A DNA stretch of 64,000 nt from contig NZ_JACHNB010000001.1 of the NCBI RefSeq assembly GCF_014205225.1, positions 2,957,501-3,021,500 of the forward strand, read 5' to 3'. Below the pieces are notes generated by a model. The model did no database searches. It was not told where the DNA came from and was given only the letters and a program-made list of their open reading frames with translations. How positions within the stretch are numbered: position 1 is the first letter of the stretch; every line of letters begins with the position of its first letter. Shown here piece after piece: positions 17,181 through 26,350 of the stretch. The stretch is from Actinoplanes octamycinicus (GTDB lineage: Bacteria > Actinomycetota > Actinomycetes > Mycobacteriales > Micromonosporaceae). The translations under genes were made by a program, and so were the position numbers.

Positions 17181-17638
17181 CTCCACGACCTGGTCGCCTT
17201 CTAGCTGTGTCCTTCGTGCCGCGGCGTCTTGCGGCCGTCCACCACCTGGTCGCCTTCTAGCTGTGTCGTTCGTGCCGCGGTCTCTTGCGGCCGTCCACCA
17301 CCTGGTCGCCTTCTAGCTGTGTCGTTCGTGCCGCGGTCTCTTGCGGCCGTCCACCACCTGGTCGCCTTCTAGCTGTGTCGTTCGTGCCGCGGTCTCTTGC
17401 GGCCGTCCACCACCTGGTCGCCTTCTAGCTGTGTCGTTCGTGCCGCGGTCTCTTGCGGCCGTCCACCACTCGGTCGCCTTCTAGCTGCGTCCTTCGTGCT
17501 GCGGCGTCTTGCAGCCCTCGACAACCCGGTCGCCCTCAAGCTGCGGCTCTCGTGCCGCGGCCTCTTGCGGCTCTCCACCACCCGGTCGCCCGCTAGCTGC
17601 GGCCCTCGTGCCGCTGCCCCTTGCGGCCCTCGATCAGC
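17181..17638. repeat. 56-bp tandem repeat array, about 8 units
   Basis: The anchor GGTCGCCTTCTAG or a close variant recurs at 17191, 17247, 17303, 17359, 17415, 17471, 17527 and 17583, exactly 56 bp apart. The middle four units are nearly identical; the outer ones diverge. Each early unit has a CTAG and a GCCGC...GCGGC mini-hairpin. The unit is not a multiple of 3, so no protein repeat is encoded. Confidence 0.95.
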
Positions 17639-17988
17639 CGGCCCTTGAGCTGCGGCTCGCCTTTCACCTCATCACCGTTCCGCGTTGCTTCTCCGCGCCG
17701 CGCGCGTCCTCGCCCCTCCCGCGCCGATTCAGGGCGGGCTACGCGAAGCGCTGCTACCTCTGCCGGTCGGCGAGTCATCCACATCAGCGCATTGTCCACA
17801 GCCCGGCCCGGGCGAATCCTTCTTCTGCGCCACACTGTCTTCGGGGCGGCCCCCCTGAGGGCGGGCGGGGACTGGATAGTGGCGGGCCGGGGCGAGACGG
17901 CACCGGATCGACCAGCAGCCTGGAAGCGGATCGGTGGGTTCCGGTCTAGGTTGGAGGAATCGGGCGACCGGCACGGGGGCGATGATCG
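17639..17988. other. Intergenic region with two DnaA-box-like 9-mers
   Basis: No coding frame is supported. It contains TTGTCCACA (17792-17800), the form of DnaA box favoured in high-GC actinobacteria, and TCATCCACA (17775-17783), 17 bp apart in the same orientation. Two boxes are far too few for oriC. Confidence 0.35.
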
Positions 17989-18957
17989 ATGGCGGAGACC
18001 TCTTCGTTCGTGGTGACCGGGGGTGGCCGCGGGATCGGGCGGGCGATTGCCGAGCGGCTGGTCGGTGAGCGGGACACCGTCGTCGTCCTGGATGCCGATC
18101 CGGCGGCGCTGGGCTGGATCGACCAGCATCCGGGAGGGGCGCGGATCATTCCGGTGCTCGGTGACGCCACCGATCAGGCGACCGCTGAGCGCGCCGCCCG
18201 GACTGCGGCCTCCGCCGCCCCGCTGCGCGGCTGGGTCAACAACGCCGCGATCTTCCCTACGGCCTGGCTGCACGAGACACCGGCCGCCGAGGTGAGCGCC
18301 TTGATCCGGCGCAACCTCGACCTGACGCTGACCGGCTGCGCCGCCGCCCTCAGCGTCTTCCTCGCGGATCCGGCCGGCTCCGGACAGCCCGCCGCGCCGG
18401 CTGGATCGGCTGATGCTGGAGATCGGGGACCTGGCACCGAGCCGGTTGGATCGGCTGGTGCTTCAGGTCGGGGACTTGGCGTCGCGCCGGTTGGATCGGC
18501 TGGTGGCGCAGATCGGGGGCTTTCCGCCGCACTGGATGAGTCGGCGGCGGGAGTGGACCCGCGGGGTGGGGCGATTGTGAACGTCTCGTCGCATCAGGCG
18601 CAGCGGGCGGTGCGGGGTGCGTTGCCCTACGCCACGGCGAAGGCGGCGATTGAAGGCTTGACCAGGGCGTTGGCTGTTGACTACGGGCCGTTCGGGGTGC
18701 GGGTGAACGCGGTTGCGCTGGGGTCGTTTGCCACGGAGCGCTCGGCGGCGTACCTCAAGAATCTGCCGGAGGCGGACCGCCTTGCCTTTCACCGGGAGAT
18801 CGGGCTTCTGCAACCGCTCGGGCGGATGGGGCGGCCCAGCGAGGTCGCCGAGGTGGTGGCGTTCCTGCTGTCCGACGCGGCTGCCTTCCTGAACGGCGCG
18901 ATCATCCCGCTGGACGGCGGCCGCTCCGCTGTCGGCCGCGACCCCGAAGAAGCCTGA
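17989..18957 (+). CDS. SDR family NAD(P)-dependent oxidoreductase with repeat insertion
   Basis: A classical short-chain dehydrogenase: TGGGRGIG nucleotide-binding motif near the N-terminus, NNAAIF, catalytic Ser in IVNVSSHQ, YATAK catalytic Tyr/Lys, then RVNAVALGSFAT and the LLSDAAAFLNGAIIPLDGG end. The substrate cannot be inferred. About 60 residues of Gly/Ala/Ser/Asp-rich sequence, encoded partly by 45-bp tandem units, are inserted just before the strand leading to the catalytic Ser. The frame is kept, so the protein (322 residues) is longer than the usual 250. The stop codon lies inside the first unit of the following 29-bp array. Confidence 0.9.
   Translation: MAETSSFVVTGGGRGIGRAIAERLVGERDTVVVLDADPAALGWIDQHPGGARIIPVLGDATDQATAERAARTAASAAPLRGWVNNAAIFPTAWLHETPAAEVSALIRRNLDLTLTGCAAALSVFLADPAGSGQPAAPAGSADAGDRGPGTEPVGSAGASGRGLGVAPVGSAGGADRGLSAALDESAAGVDPRGGAIVNVSSHQAQRAVRGALPYATAKAAIEGLTRALAVDYGPFGVRVNAVALGSFATERSAAYLKNLPEADRLAFHREIGLLQPLGRMGRPSEVAEVVAFLLSDAAAFLNGAIIPLDGGRSAVGRDPEEA
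18400..18540. repeat. 45-bp in-frame tandem repeats inside the SDR gene
   Basis: Units start at 18400, 18445 and 18490 with a partial one at 18535. Each encodes a 15-residue motif like P-V-G-S-A-G-A-x-x-R-G-L-G-x-x. The unit is a multiple of 3, so the reading frame survives. Confidence 0.9.
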
Positions 18958-19098
18958 CCGTGAGACGCGATCCCGCAGCAGCCTGACCGTGAGACGCGAT
19001 CCCGCAGCAGCCTGACCGTGAGACGCGATCCCGCAGCAGCCTGACCGCGAGGCGCGATCCCGCAGCAGCCTGACCGCGAGACGCGACCGGGACGACGC
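18954..19098. repeat. 29-bp tandem repeat array, 5 units
   Basis: CTGACCGTGAG or CTGACCGCGAG recurs at 18954, 18983, 19012, 19041 and 19070, 29 bp apart. The TGA stop of the SDR gene (18955-18957) is part of the first unit. Confidence 0.95.
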
Positions 19099-19191
19099 TC
19101 GACCGGGAGAGGGCCGGCGGAAGGCTGACCGTGGGGAATGGGCGGCGAACCACACTCACCGGTGGACCGGGTCGCCTCTAGACTTCCTGGG

Positions 19192-22100
19192 ATGGAGTCG
19201 CCCACGACGATCCGGGACCGGGCTGTCGCGGTCGCCGACTACCTGCTTGCGGTGCGCGCGCAGATGGACCGCCCGGCCCGCACCGTGCCCTCCGACGCGC
19301 ACTGGCTGGACGCTCTGCCGGCGCATCCGGACTGTCAGCTGGGCCCGGGGGCGGACGGTGCTTCCTGGCTGCGGGTCGGCCGCCCCGAGCTGCCGCCGCC
19401 GGTGACCGTCCCGGCCGCTCTTCGCCGCCGTCTGCGCGGTGAGATCACCGCCACCACCGAGCCGGCGACCGACGGCGCCCCACCGGCCGCAAGCAATCTC
19501 GCCGGAAGGGCAGCGGCAGGAGCGAGCGAGAAAAATGGCGCAGGCGACAAGACCGCGGCAGGCGAACAGTCCGACGCGGTGACCAGGGCCGGAGCGGGCG
19601 AAAAGCCCGACCCGGGCGAGAACGGCAAGGCCGGGGAGCAGCCCGGCGCCAGGGGGAACGCGCAGGCAGGGCAGCAGCCCGGCGCTGGGGAGAAAGCCGG
19701 AGCCAACGACCGCGCGGGCGATCAGGCCGCGCCGGGCGCCGCGGACGGACCGGACGACTTCGCCGTCTGGCGCGATCGGACCTGGCGCCCCTGGTCGCTG
19801 CTCACCACCGCCGCCGAACAGACCCGTGACCTGCACCGCAAGCTCTTCGACCGGATGCACCAGCTGGACATGGCCGCCGCCACCACCGAGCTGGTCTGGG
19901 GCCACGGCATCCTGGAGACCACGGTCGACGGCACCCGGATCCGGTATCCGCTGGTCGCCACCCCGGTGCTGATCGAGTACGACCCGGACCGCGCCCTGGC
20001 CTCGGTGTCCCCGGCCGGCCCGTCCCGGCTGCAGACCGATGCCCTGCACGGCTTGGACGAGCGGCACCTGGCCCAGTTGCAGGGGCTGGCCGGCCCGGGC
20101 GGCGTGGTCGAGGTCGACCTGTGGAACGAGTTCGAGCGCCGCGAGTTCTTCGAGCGTGCGCTGACCCGTCTCGGTCATGACCGGGTCGTGGTCGGGCCCG
20201 GTGACGACCGGCCGCAGTCCGCTTTCGTCCGGGACACCGCGGTGCTCTTCGCCCGGCCCCGCCAGCGCCAGCTCCGCGGCTTCCTGGAGAACCTGCGCAA
20301 CCGCCTGACCGCCGGCCGGGCCACCGAGGGGGTTGGCGCGCTCGCCGCGGTCCTGGCCCACGAGCCGTCCCGGCTGGCCATGCCGGACGATCGCCCGGAG
20401 GCCTGGTACCGGGTCGGCGAGCGGTTGCTCATGCCGTTGCCGACCAACGAGGCGCAGGAGTCGATCGCCCGCCGGCTGGCCCAGCACCGCAACGTGGCCG
20501 TGCAGGGCCCGCCCGGCACCGGCAAGACGCACACCATCCGCAACCTGATCTGTCACCTGATGGCGAACGGCAAGCGGGTCCTGGTGGTGGCCCAGAAGGA
20601 GGAGCCGCTCCGGGTGCTGCGCGACGGCCTGCCGGAGGAGGTGCGGGCGCTCTGCCTGGCGGTGCTCGGCCGGACCACCGACCAGCTGGTGCAGCTGCAG
20701 CTGGCCGCGCGGGAGCTGTCCGACCGGGCGGCCACCTTGGACAAGGACGCCGAGGCGCGCCGGGTGGACCGGCTGACCCGTGACCTGGAGGAGGCCGAGC
20801 GGGAGCTGGCTGCCGCGATGGCCGGGCTGCGGCTGATCGCCGAGAGCGAGGCGGCGAGCTATCAGATCGGCGGGGTGAGCCTGCTGCCGGCCGAGGTGGG
20901 CGCCTGGTTGCGGGAGCGGGCGGCCGCGCACGGCGGCATCCCGGATCCGGTCGCCGGTCCGCCGCCGCTGACCATCGAGGAGTTCGGCACGCTGCTGAAG
21001 CTGGCCGCCCGGCTGACGCCGGACGATCGCGCGGCGGCGATGCGCCCGCTGCCGGAGATCATGGATCTGCCGGACGCCGCCACGGTGGCGGCCCACCGGG
21101 CCGAGATCGCCGCGGCGCGGGAGCGTCTGTCCCGGTTGGCTGACCAGGGCGTGGACCTTTCTTCGGTACGCCGTGAGCAGCGCCCCGCGCACGTCGAGCT
21201 GATGACCGACCTGCGCGAGGCGGTCACCTGGCTGCGCCGCCGGGAGGGCACCTGGACCGACCGGCTGGGCCGGCTGATGGACGACCAGCACTGGCGCACC
21301 ATGTGGGCGGATCACGTGGCCACCGTGACCGGGCTGCTCGACGAGCTGGCGGCCGGCGCGAAGGAGCAGGCCGGGCACCGCGTGGTGATCGCCGAGGCGC
21401 TGCTGGCCGAGCCGAAGCTGCTGCTCACCCGGCTGGCCGAGATCCGGCTGCGGTTCGCCGCCGGCAAGGGGCTGAGCCGGCTGTTGCAGGCCGGGCTGTT
21501 CCGGGTGGCCGAGGAGATCCGGGTGGACGGCGAGCCGATGCGCACCGCCGAGGACGTGGATCTGGTCATCGCCCGGGTGCGCCGGGCGCAGGCGCACCGG
21601 CGGCTCGGCGACGTGTGGGCGGACTGGGTGGACCGGCTGCGGATCGGCGAGCCGGCCGGCGGCTGGACCGATCCGGAGGTGTGGGCCGGCGCGCTGCTCG
21701 CCGAGGCGGCCCAGTCGCTGGAGTTCGATCTGCGGCGCTGGCCTTCGCTGGTGGAGCGGGTGGCTGCTCGCGTACCCCAGATCGATCTGGAGTTGGACGG
21801 CGCGCGACTGGCGGCCGTGGCCGAGATGATCGACGGCGCCGCCGAGGTGTTCGTGGTGGATCAGGGGCTCGCCGAGGAGCGGACGGTCGCCGAGCGGCTG
21901 GCCCGGTGGCCGGAGCTGGCGCAGGCGTGGCAGGGCCTGGACGGCTGGGACGAGGCGGTCGCCGAGGTCCGCCGGGTGGCCCTGCTGCAGCCGGATGTGC
22001 TGCGCTTCCACGCCATGCACGACCGGCTGGCCGCGGTCGCGCCGGAGTGGGCCGCCAAGATCGCCACCGGCGAGCATCCGGTGGTCTCCGGGCAGGCCTG

Positions 22101-23649
22101 CCTGGACGCGTGGGAGTGGCGGCGGGCGCAGACCTGGTTCGACCAGATGGTCGGCGACGTGGATCCGGCGCTGCTCGGCCGCCGGGTGGAGCGCGCCCGG
22201 TCGCGGATTCGCCGGCTGACCGGTGAGCTGGTGGTCGCCTCGGCCTGGCTGGAGGTGGCCCGGGCGCTGGACGACCGGCGGCGGGCCGCGCTCGCCGACT
22301 GGACCACCGCGCTCCGCAAGATCGGCAAGGGCACCGGGCGCAGCGCCGCGCTCTGGCAGGCGCACGCCCAGCGGGCGATGGAGTCCGCGGTGTCCGCCGT
22401 GCCGGTCTGGGTGATGTCGGTGGACCGGGCGATCGAGCAGTTCGCCGGGGGAGCCACGTTCGACGTGGTGATCGTCGACGAGGCGTCGCAGGCGGACCTG
22501 TTCGCGTTGCCGGTGCTGTCGCTGGCCGAGCGGGCCGTGGTGGTCGGCGACGACCAGCAGATCGGTCCGCAGCTGAGCTTCGTCGGCTCGGTGCAGGGGC
22601 TGATCCAGCGGCACCTGACCGAGGTGCCGTCGGCCGAGCACTTCGATCCGGAGTCGTCGCTTTACGATCACGCGGTGCGCCGCTCGCCGGAGCGCATCCT
22701 GCTCACCGAGCACTTCCGGTGCGTGCCGCAGATCATCGAGTTCTCCTCGCGGCACTACTACGACGGCAAGATCATGCCGTTGCGGGCGGACCGGCCGGCG
22801 CTGCTGCCGATCCGCAACGTGTTCTGCGCCGAGGGGGTCCGGCAGAGCCTGCCCGGCTTCGGCGAGGTCAACCTGGCGGAGGCGGATGCCCTGGTCGACC
22901 GGGTCACCAAGATCGTCGCTGATCCCCGGTACGACGGCCGGACGCTCGGCGTGATCAGCCTGCTCAGCCGCAGCGGCCAGGCGAACTACCTGCTCACCAG
23001 GATCCGTGAGGCGATCGGCGAGGACGAGATCCAGGCGCGGCGGCTGCGGGTCGGTGACGCTTACACGTTCCAGGGCGATGAACGGGACGTCGTGCTGGTG
23101 TCCATGGTGGTGTCCGAGAACGATCAGCGGGTGGCGGCGTTCACCAAGCGCGACTACCACCGCCGGATCAACGTGGCCGCGTCCCGGGCCCGCGATCAGC
23201 TGTGGATCTACCACTCGGTGCGGCCGCAGGCGCTGCTCGCCGACGACGCCCGGGCGCTGCTGCTGGCGTACGCGATCGATCTGCCCACCGAGGCGGCGGC
23301 GGCCGACCCGGCCGCGCGCTGCGAGAGCGACTTCGAGCGGGCCGTGCTGCGGCTGCTGGCGGTCCGCGGCTACCGGCCGATCCCGCAGTTCCGGATCGGT
23401 GGGTACCGGATCGACTTCGTGCTGAACGCCCCGGACGGCCGGCGCCTGGCGATCGAGTGCGACGGCGACGCCTACCACGGCCCGGACCGGTGGGAGAGCG
23501 ACATGCGCCGGCAGGCGGTGCTGGAGCGGGTCGGCAACTGCGTCTTCGTCCGGATCCGGGGCAGCGTCTTCGCCCGCGAGCCGGAGGCGGCGATGCGCCC
23601 GGTCTGGCAGCGGATCGCCGAGCTGGAGATCAGCCCGATCGGTGACTGA
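19192..23649 (+). CDS. Large SF1 helicase with C-terminal Vsr/DUF559-like nuclease (Hhe-like)
   Basis: 1485 residues. ATG 19192 is preferred to 19138 because TAGACT lies exactly 7 nt upstream (leaderless pattern). An N-terminal domain is split by a ~100-residue linker (about 85-185) rich in Ala, Gly, Glu and Asp with repeated AGEQPG/AGEK units. Helicase motifs follow: VQGPPGTGKTHTI near residue 438, then after a long helical insert IVDEASQADLF near 1097, GDDQQIGPQ, EHFRCVPQI, YTFQGDERDVV and NVAASRARDQLW. The C-terminus (about 1377-1460) is a PD-(D/E)XK domain with YRIDFVL and AIECDGDAYHG. This order resembles the single-gene anti-phage system Hhe (helicase plus Vsr-like endonuclease). A defence role is inferred. 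Confidence 0.85.
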   Translation: MESPTTIRDRAVAVADYLLAVRAQMDRPARTVPSDAHWLDALPAHPDCQLGPGADGASWLRVGRPELPPPVTVPAALRRRLRGEITATTEPATDGAPPAASNLAGRAAAGASEKNGAGDKTAAGEQSDAVTRAGAGEKPDPGENGKAGEQPGARGNAQAGQQPGAGEKAGANDRAGDQAAPGAADGPDDFAVWRDRTWRPWSLLTTAAEQTRDLHRKLFDRMHQLDMAAATTELVWGHGILETTVDGTRIRYPLVATPVLIEYDPDRALASVSPAGPSRLQTDALHGLDERHLAQLQGLAGPGGVVEVDLWNEFERREFFERALTRLGHDRVVVGPGDDRPQSAFVRDTAVLFARPRQRQLRGFLENLRNRLTAGRATEGVGALAAVLAHEPSRLAMPDDRPEAWYRVGERLLMPLPTNEAQESIARRLAQHRNVAVQGPPGTGKTHTIRNLICHLMANGKRVLVVAQKEEPLRVLRDGLPEEVRALCLAVLGRTTDQLVQLQLAARELSDRAATLDKDAEARRVDRLTRDLEEAERELAAAMAGLRLIAESEAASYQIGGVSLLPAEVGAWLRERAAAHGGIPDPVAGPPPLTIEEFGTLLKLAARLTPDDRAAAMRPLPEIMDLPDAATVAAHRAEIAAARERLSRLADQGVDLSSVRREQRPAHVELMTDLREAVTWLRRREGTWTDRLGRLMDDQHWRTMWADHVATVTGLLDELAAGAKEQAGHRVVIAEALLAEPKLLLTRLAEIRLRFAAGKGLSRLLQAGLFRVAEEIRVDGEPMRTAEDVDLVIARVRRAQAHRRLGDVWADWVDRLRIGEPAGGWTDPEVWAGALLAEAAQSLEFDLRRWPSLVERVAARVPQIDLELDGARLAAVAEMIDGAAEVFVVDQGLAEERTVAERLARWPELAQAWQGLDGWDEAVAEVRRVALLQPDVLRFHAMHDRLAAVAPEWAAKIATGEHPVVSGQACLDAWEWRRAQTWFDQMVGDVDPALLGRRVERARSRIRRLTGELVVASAWLEVARALDDRRRAALADWTTALRKIGKGTGRSAALWQAHAQRAMESAVSAVPVWVMSVDRAIEQFAGGATFDVVIVDEASQADLFALPVLSLAERAVVVGDDQQIGPQLSFVGSVQGLIQRHLTEVPSAEHFDPESSLYDHAVRRSPERILLTEHFRCVPQIIEFSSRHYYDGKIMPLRADRPALLPIRNVFCAEGVRQSLPGFGEVNLAEADALVDRVTKIVADPRYDGRTLGVISLLSRSGQANYLLTRIREAIGEDEIQARRLRVGDAYTFQGDERDVVLVSMVVSENDQRVAAFTKRDYHRRINVAASRARDQLWIYHSVRPQALLADDARALLLAYAIDLPTEAAAADPAARCESDFERAVLRLLAVRGYRPIPQFRIGGYRIDFVLNAPDGRRLAIECDGDAYHGPDRWESDMRRQAVLERVGNCVFVRIRGSVFAREPEAAMRPVWQRIAELEISPIGD

Positions 23650-23978
23650 CCGCGAGGTTGCCGGGACGTGGAGTGCATGTGGACGGTCGCGCCAGGGTAA
23701 GAAATCGCACAAGGTTTTAATACGGATACTGGCAGTGACTGTCCGTCATGGAGGTGCCGACGCTATTTCGGTGGAATTGGGTGGTAAAGCGGTCCGCCGT
23801 TCGGTTGTTTCGTTACTCTGGATGGGCGATAATTCCCTGCTCCTGGCCTTGCCTGCGGATACGTCAAAACTTTGACCGCGGCGTCCACTGTTACTACGGC
23901 CCGGTGACAGGTCGTAATAGGTGAGGGGTCCTGGTTGGCAGGGGGAGCAGCCGTGTGCAAGGGGGGAGGTGCCGTCGG
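23650..23978. other. Intergenic leader region of the PAS-GGDEF-EAL gene
   Basis: About 330 bp with lower G+C than the flanking genes (for example GGGCGATAATTCCC near 23825). No supported gene. It likely holds the promoter of the c-di-GMP gene at 23979, but no element is clear enough to mark. Confidence 0.4.
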
Positions 23979-25631
23979 ATGACCGTGCCCGAAGAACGGG
24001 AGCGCTGGTCGCCACCGGCGACCCCGTTGCCCGAGCCGCGCCCGCCGGCCGAGGACCGTGCCGCCTGGTTCTCCTACACCACCGCCAACGACCAGATCGT
24101 CTGGTCCACCGCGCTCTCCACGATGCTCGGCCGCCCGCCCGCCGAGCACGAGAAGACCCGCCAGGTGCTGTCCCGCTACGTGCACCGCGACGACATGGCC
24201 GGCGCGCTGGGCGCCATCACCGAGGCCTGGACCAGCCGGACCACGGTGCGGGTCACCGTCCGGCTGATGCGCGCCGACGGCGGCTGGATCGACGTGGACT
24301 GCCGGCTGGAGCCGATGATGAGCCCGGACGGCACGGTCCGCGGCATCCGCGGCACGCTGCGCGACGTCACCGCCCGGGAGCGGGCCCGCCGGGAGGACGC
24401 CCGGCTCACCCGGCGCGGCGAGACCGTGCAGTCCTCGCTGGTCGAACCGGACCCGGCGACCGGCCTGCTGACCCGGGCCCGGTTCGCCGACGAGATCGAC
24501 CGCGCGCTGCGCCGGGCGGCCGGCGCGCTGCTGGTGCTGCGGGTGCAGGCCGACGAGGCCGGGGACGGGCTGCTGCACCGCACCGCCCGGATGCTGGAGG
24601 CCACGGTCGGCCCGGACCGGCTGCTCGGCCGGGTCGGTACCAACGAGATCGCGGTGCTGCTCGACGCCACCGCCTGGCCGGCCGCCCGCAAGCAGGCGGC
24701 TGAGCTGGTCGAGGCGGTCCGGGCGGCGGCCGGGGCACGGGTCTGGTGCGGCCTGGTCCGGTTCCGGCCGGACGCCGAGGCGGGCAGCCACGACCTGCTG
24801 ATCGACGCCGAGCAGGCCTGGCGGCAGTCCCGGGAGGCGGACCGGCCGCTGACCCTGGTGGCGCATCCGGTGCCGGCCCGGGACCGGCAGGGGTCGTACC
24901 GCAACCGGGTCGCCGACGCGCTCGGCACCGACCGGTTCACCCTCTACTCGCAGCCGATCCTGGAGCTGCAGACCAACCAGGTGACCCGGCACGAGCTGCT
25001 GCTGCGGGTGCTCGACGAGGGGGACGGCCCGCAGTCGCCGATCCAGGTGCTGGACGCCGCGGAGCGTCTCGACGCGGTCTTCGACATCGACCTGTGGGTG
25101 GTGGAGCGGGCCATGCGGCTCGCCGTCGAGCAGCCCGGGATGGGCCTGCAGATCAACCTGTCCGGCCGCTCGGTCGGCGATCCGCGGCTGACCGCCGAGG
25201 TGGAGCGCCTGCTCACCGAGTACCGGGTGAACCCGACGCAGCTCACCTTCGAGATCACCGAGACCGCGCTGATCGGGAACCTGAGCGAGGCCCGCCGGTT
25301 CGCCGACCGGATCCGGGACCTGGGCTGCTCACTGGCCCTGGACGACTTCGGCTCCGGCTACGCGTCGTTCCGCTACCTCCGGCTGTTCCCGATCGACCTC
25401 GTGAAGATCGACGGGGAGTACGTCGTCGACCTGGTCGACAACCCGCAGGACCAGGTGCTGGTCCGGGCGCTGGTCCAGGTCTGCCAGGCGTACGGGATCC
25501 ACACCGTCGCCGAGTTCGTCCAGGACGAGCCGACCCTGCGCATGCTGCGCGAACTCGGTGTGGATTACGTCCAGGGATACCTGATCGGCCGCCCGTCGCC
25601 GGTCGTCCCGGGCCGGCTGCGCAACGCCTGA
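23979..25631 (+). CDS. PAS-(degenerate GGDEF)-EAL protein
   Basis: A soluble 550-residue c-di-GMP protein. ATG 23979 has GGGGAGG about 9 nt upstream. The PAS domain (about 25-130) includes YVHRDDMAGAL and the PAC-like GTVRGIRGTLRDVTARE. The GGDEF domain is short and its signature is GTNEI, with lost catalytic acids, so it should not make c-di-GMP. The EAL domain keeps HELLLRV, INLSGRSV, FEITETAL, LALDDFGSGYASFRYL and KIDGEYV, so it is a likely phosphodiesterase sensing a signal through PAS. Confidence 0.9.
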   Translation: MTVPEERERWSPPATPLPEPRPPAEDRAAWFSYTTANDQIVWSTALSTMLGRPPAEHEKTRQVLSRYVHRDDMAGALGAITEAWTSRTTVRVTVRLMRADGGWIDVDCRLEPMMSPDGTVRGIRGTLRDVTARERARREDARLTRRGETVQSSLVEPDPATGLLTRARFADEIDRALRRAAGALLVLRVQADEAGDGLLHRTARMLEATVGPDRLLGRVGTNEIAVLLDATAWPAARKQAAELVEAVRAAAGARVWCGLVRFRPDAEAGSHDLLIDAEQAWRQSREADRPLTLVAHPVPARDRQGSYRNRVADALGTDRFTLYSQPILELQTNQVTRHELLLRVLDEGDGPQSPIQVLDAAERLDAVFDIDLWVVERAMRLAVEQPGMGLQINLSGRSVGDPRLTAEVERLLTEYRVNPTQLTFEITETALIGNLSEARRFADRIRDLGCSLALDDFGSGYASFRYLRLFPIDLVKIDGEYVVDLVDNPQDQVLVRALVQVCQAYGIHTVAEFVQDEPTLRMLRELGVDYVQGYLIGRPSPVVPGRLRNA

Positions 25632-25691
25632 TCCGGTCGTCGGCGGCCTGGACGACCCGCCCGCTTCTTGAGCGAGTGCGCAGGCACACGA

Positions 25692-25733
25692 CGCCGGAAC
25701 CGGCCGAGGCCCCCCAGCCAGCCGGTTCCGGCG
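25692..25733 (+). terminator. 13-bp stem hairpin after the EAL gene
   Basis: CGCCGGAACCGGC (25692-25704) and its exact complement (25721-25733) form a perfect stem with a 16-nt loop, 61 bp after the stop. No clear T-run follows, which is usual for high-GC actinobacteria. Confidence 0.7.
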
Positions 25734-25834
25734 CCGTGGCGGGGTAGAAAGTCCTCGGACAGCCTACTCGCTGAGGTTCACGTAAGTCGATCGATTCGGT
25801 GACGCCGCGTGGAATGCTGTCCGCCCGGCCTATA

Positions 25835-25847
25835 TCGGACTGTCCGA
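25835..25847. promoter_or_regulatory. Probable MarR operator, TCGGAC-t-GTCCGA
   Basis: A perfect 6-bp dyad with one central base, 20 bp before the marR start and 7 bp upstream of the TAACCT hexamer (25855-25860) taken as the -10 box. Binding here would block the promoter, fitting autorepression. MarR proteins typically bind such short palindromes; the regulator-site match is inferred. Confidence 0.5.
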
Positions 25848-25866
25848 ACGCCACTAACCTTCCAGC

Positions 25867-26316
25867 ATGGACGAGCCCCGCTGGTTGACCGATGAGCAGC
25901 AGGCGATCTGGCGACGGCTGGTCGAGGTGCTGGTCAAGGTGCCGGCGGCGATGGAGGCACAGCTCCAGCGGGACGCCGGGCTCACCCACATGGGCTACCT
26001 GGTGATGATGACCCTCTCCGAGCACCCGGACCGCCGGCTGCCGATGAGCCACCTGGCCAAACGCGCCTGCGCCTCGCTCTCCCGGCTCTCCCACGTGGTG
26101 GCCCGGCTGGAGGAGAAGGGCTGGCTGCTCCGCGAGCGCGACCAGCTGGACGGCCGGGTGCAGATCGCGGTGCTCACCGACGCCGGCTACGCCAAGGTGG
26201 TGGCGAGCGCGCCGGGTCACGCCGAGGCGGTCCAGCAGCTGGTCTTCGACCGGCTCACCACGGCCCAGGCCCGGCAGCTCGGCAAGCTAGCCGAGGCGTT
26301 GCTGAAAAGCCCGTAA
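25867..26316 (+). CDS. MarR family transcriptional regulator
   Basis: A 149-residue winged-helix protein: [36 protein letters not shown] (recognition helix) and a wing containing [19 protein letters not shown], where DxR is typical of MarR. The C-terminal helix is for dimerisation. TAACCT is 6 nt before the ATG (leaderless). The next gene, mscR, starts 35 bp later and may be co-transcribed, which would tie formaldehyde/mycothiol metabolism to this regulator. Confidence 0.9.
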   Translation: MDEPRWLTDEQQAIWRRLVEVLVKVPAAMEAQLQRDAGLTHMGYLVMMTLSEHPDRRLPMSHLAKRACASLSRLSHVVARLEEKGWLLRERDQLDGRVQIAVLTDAGYAKVVASAPGHAEAVQQLVFDRLTTAQARQLGKLAEALLKSP

Positions 26317-26350
26317 GGTCAGTGTCAATTGCGGAAGGGGCGTGCGGCGG

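Noticed and set aside
17181..17638. CRISPR array
   Set aside because: Units are contiguous 56-bp copies with no unique spacers, and no cas1/cas2 are present despite a Cas4-like nuclease at 7 kb.
17775..17800. Two DnaA-box-like sequences as a replication origin
   Set aside because: Only two boxes, no dnaA/dnaN neighbours and no AT-rich unwinding region.
23642..23875. 77-codon frame after the large helicase
   Set aside because: Its N-terminal part overlaps the helicase end out of frame and the rest has mixed codon use with no family look.
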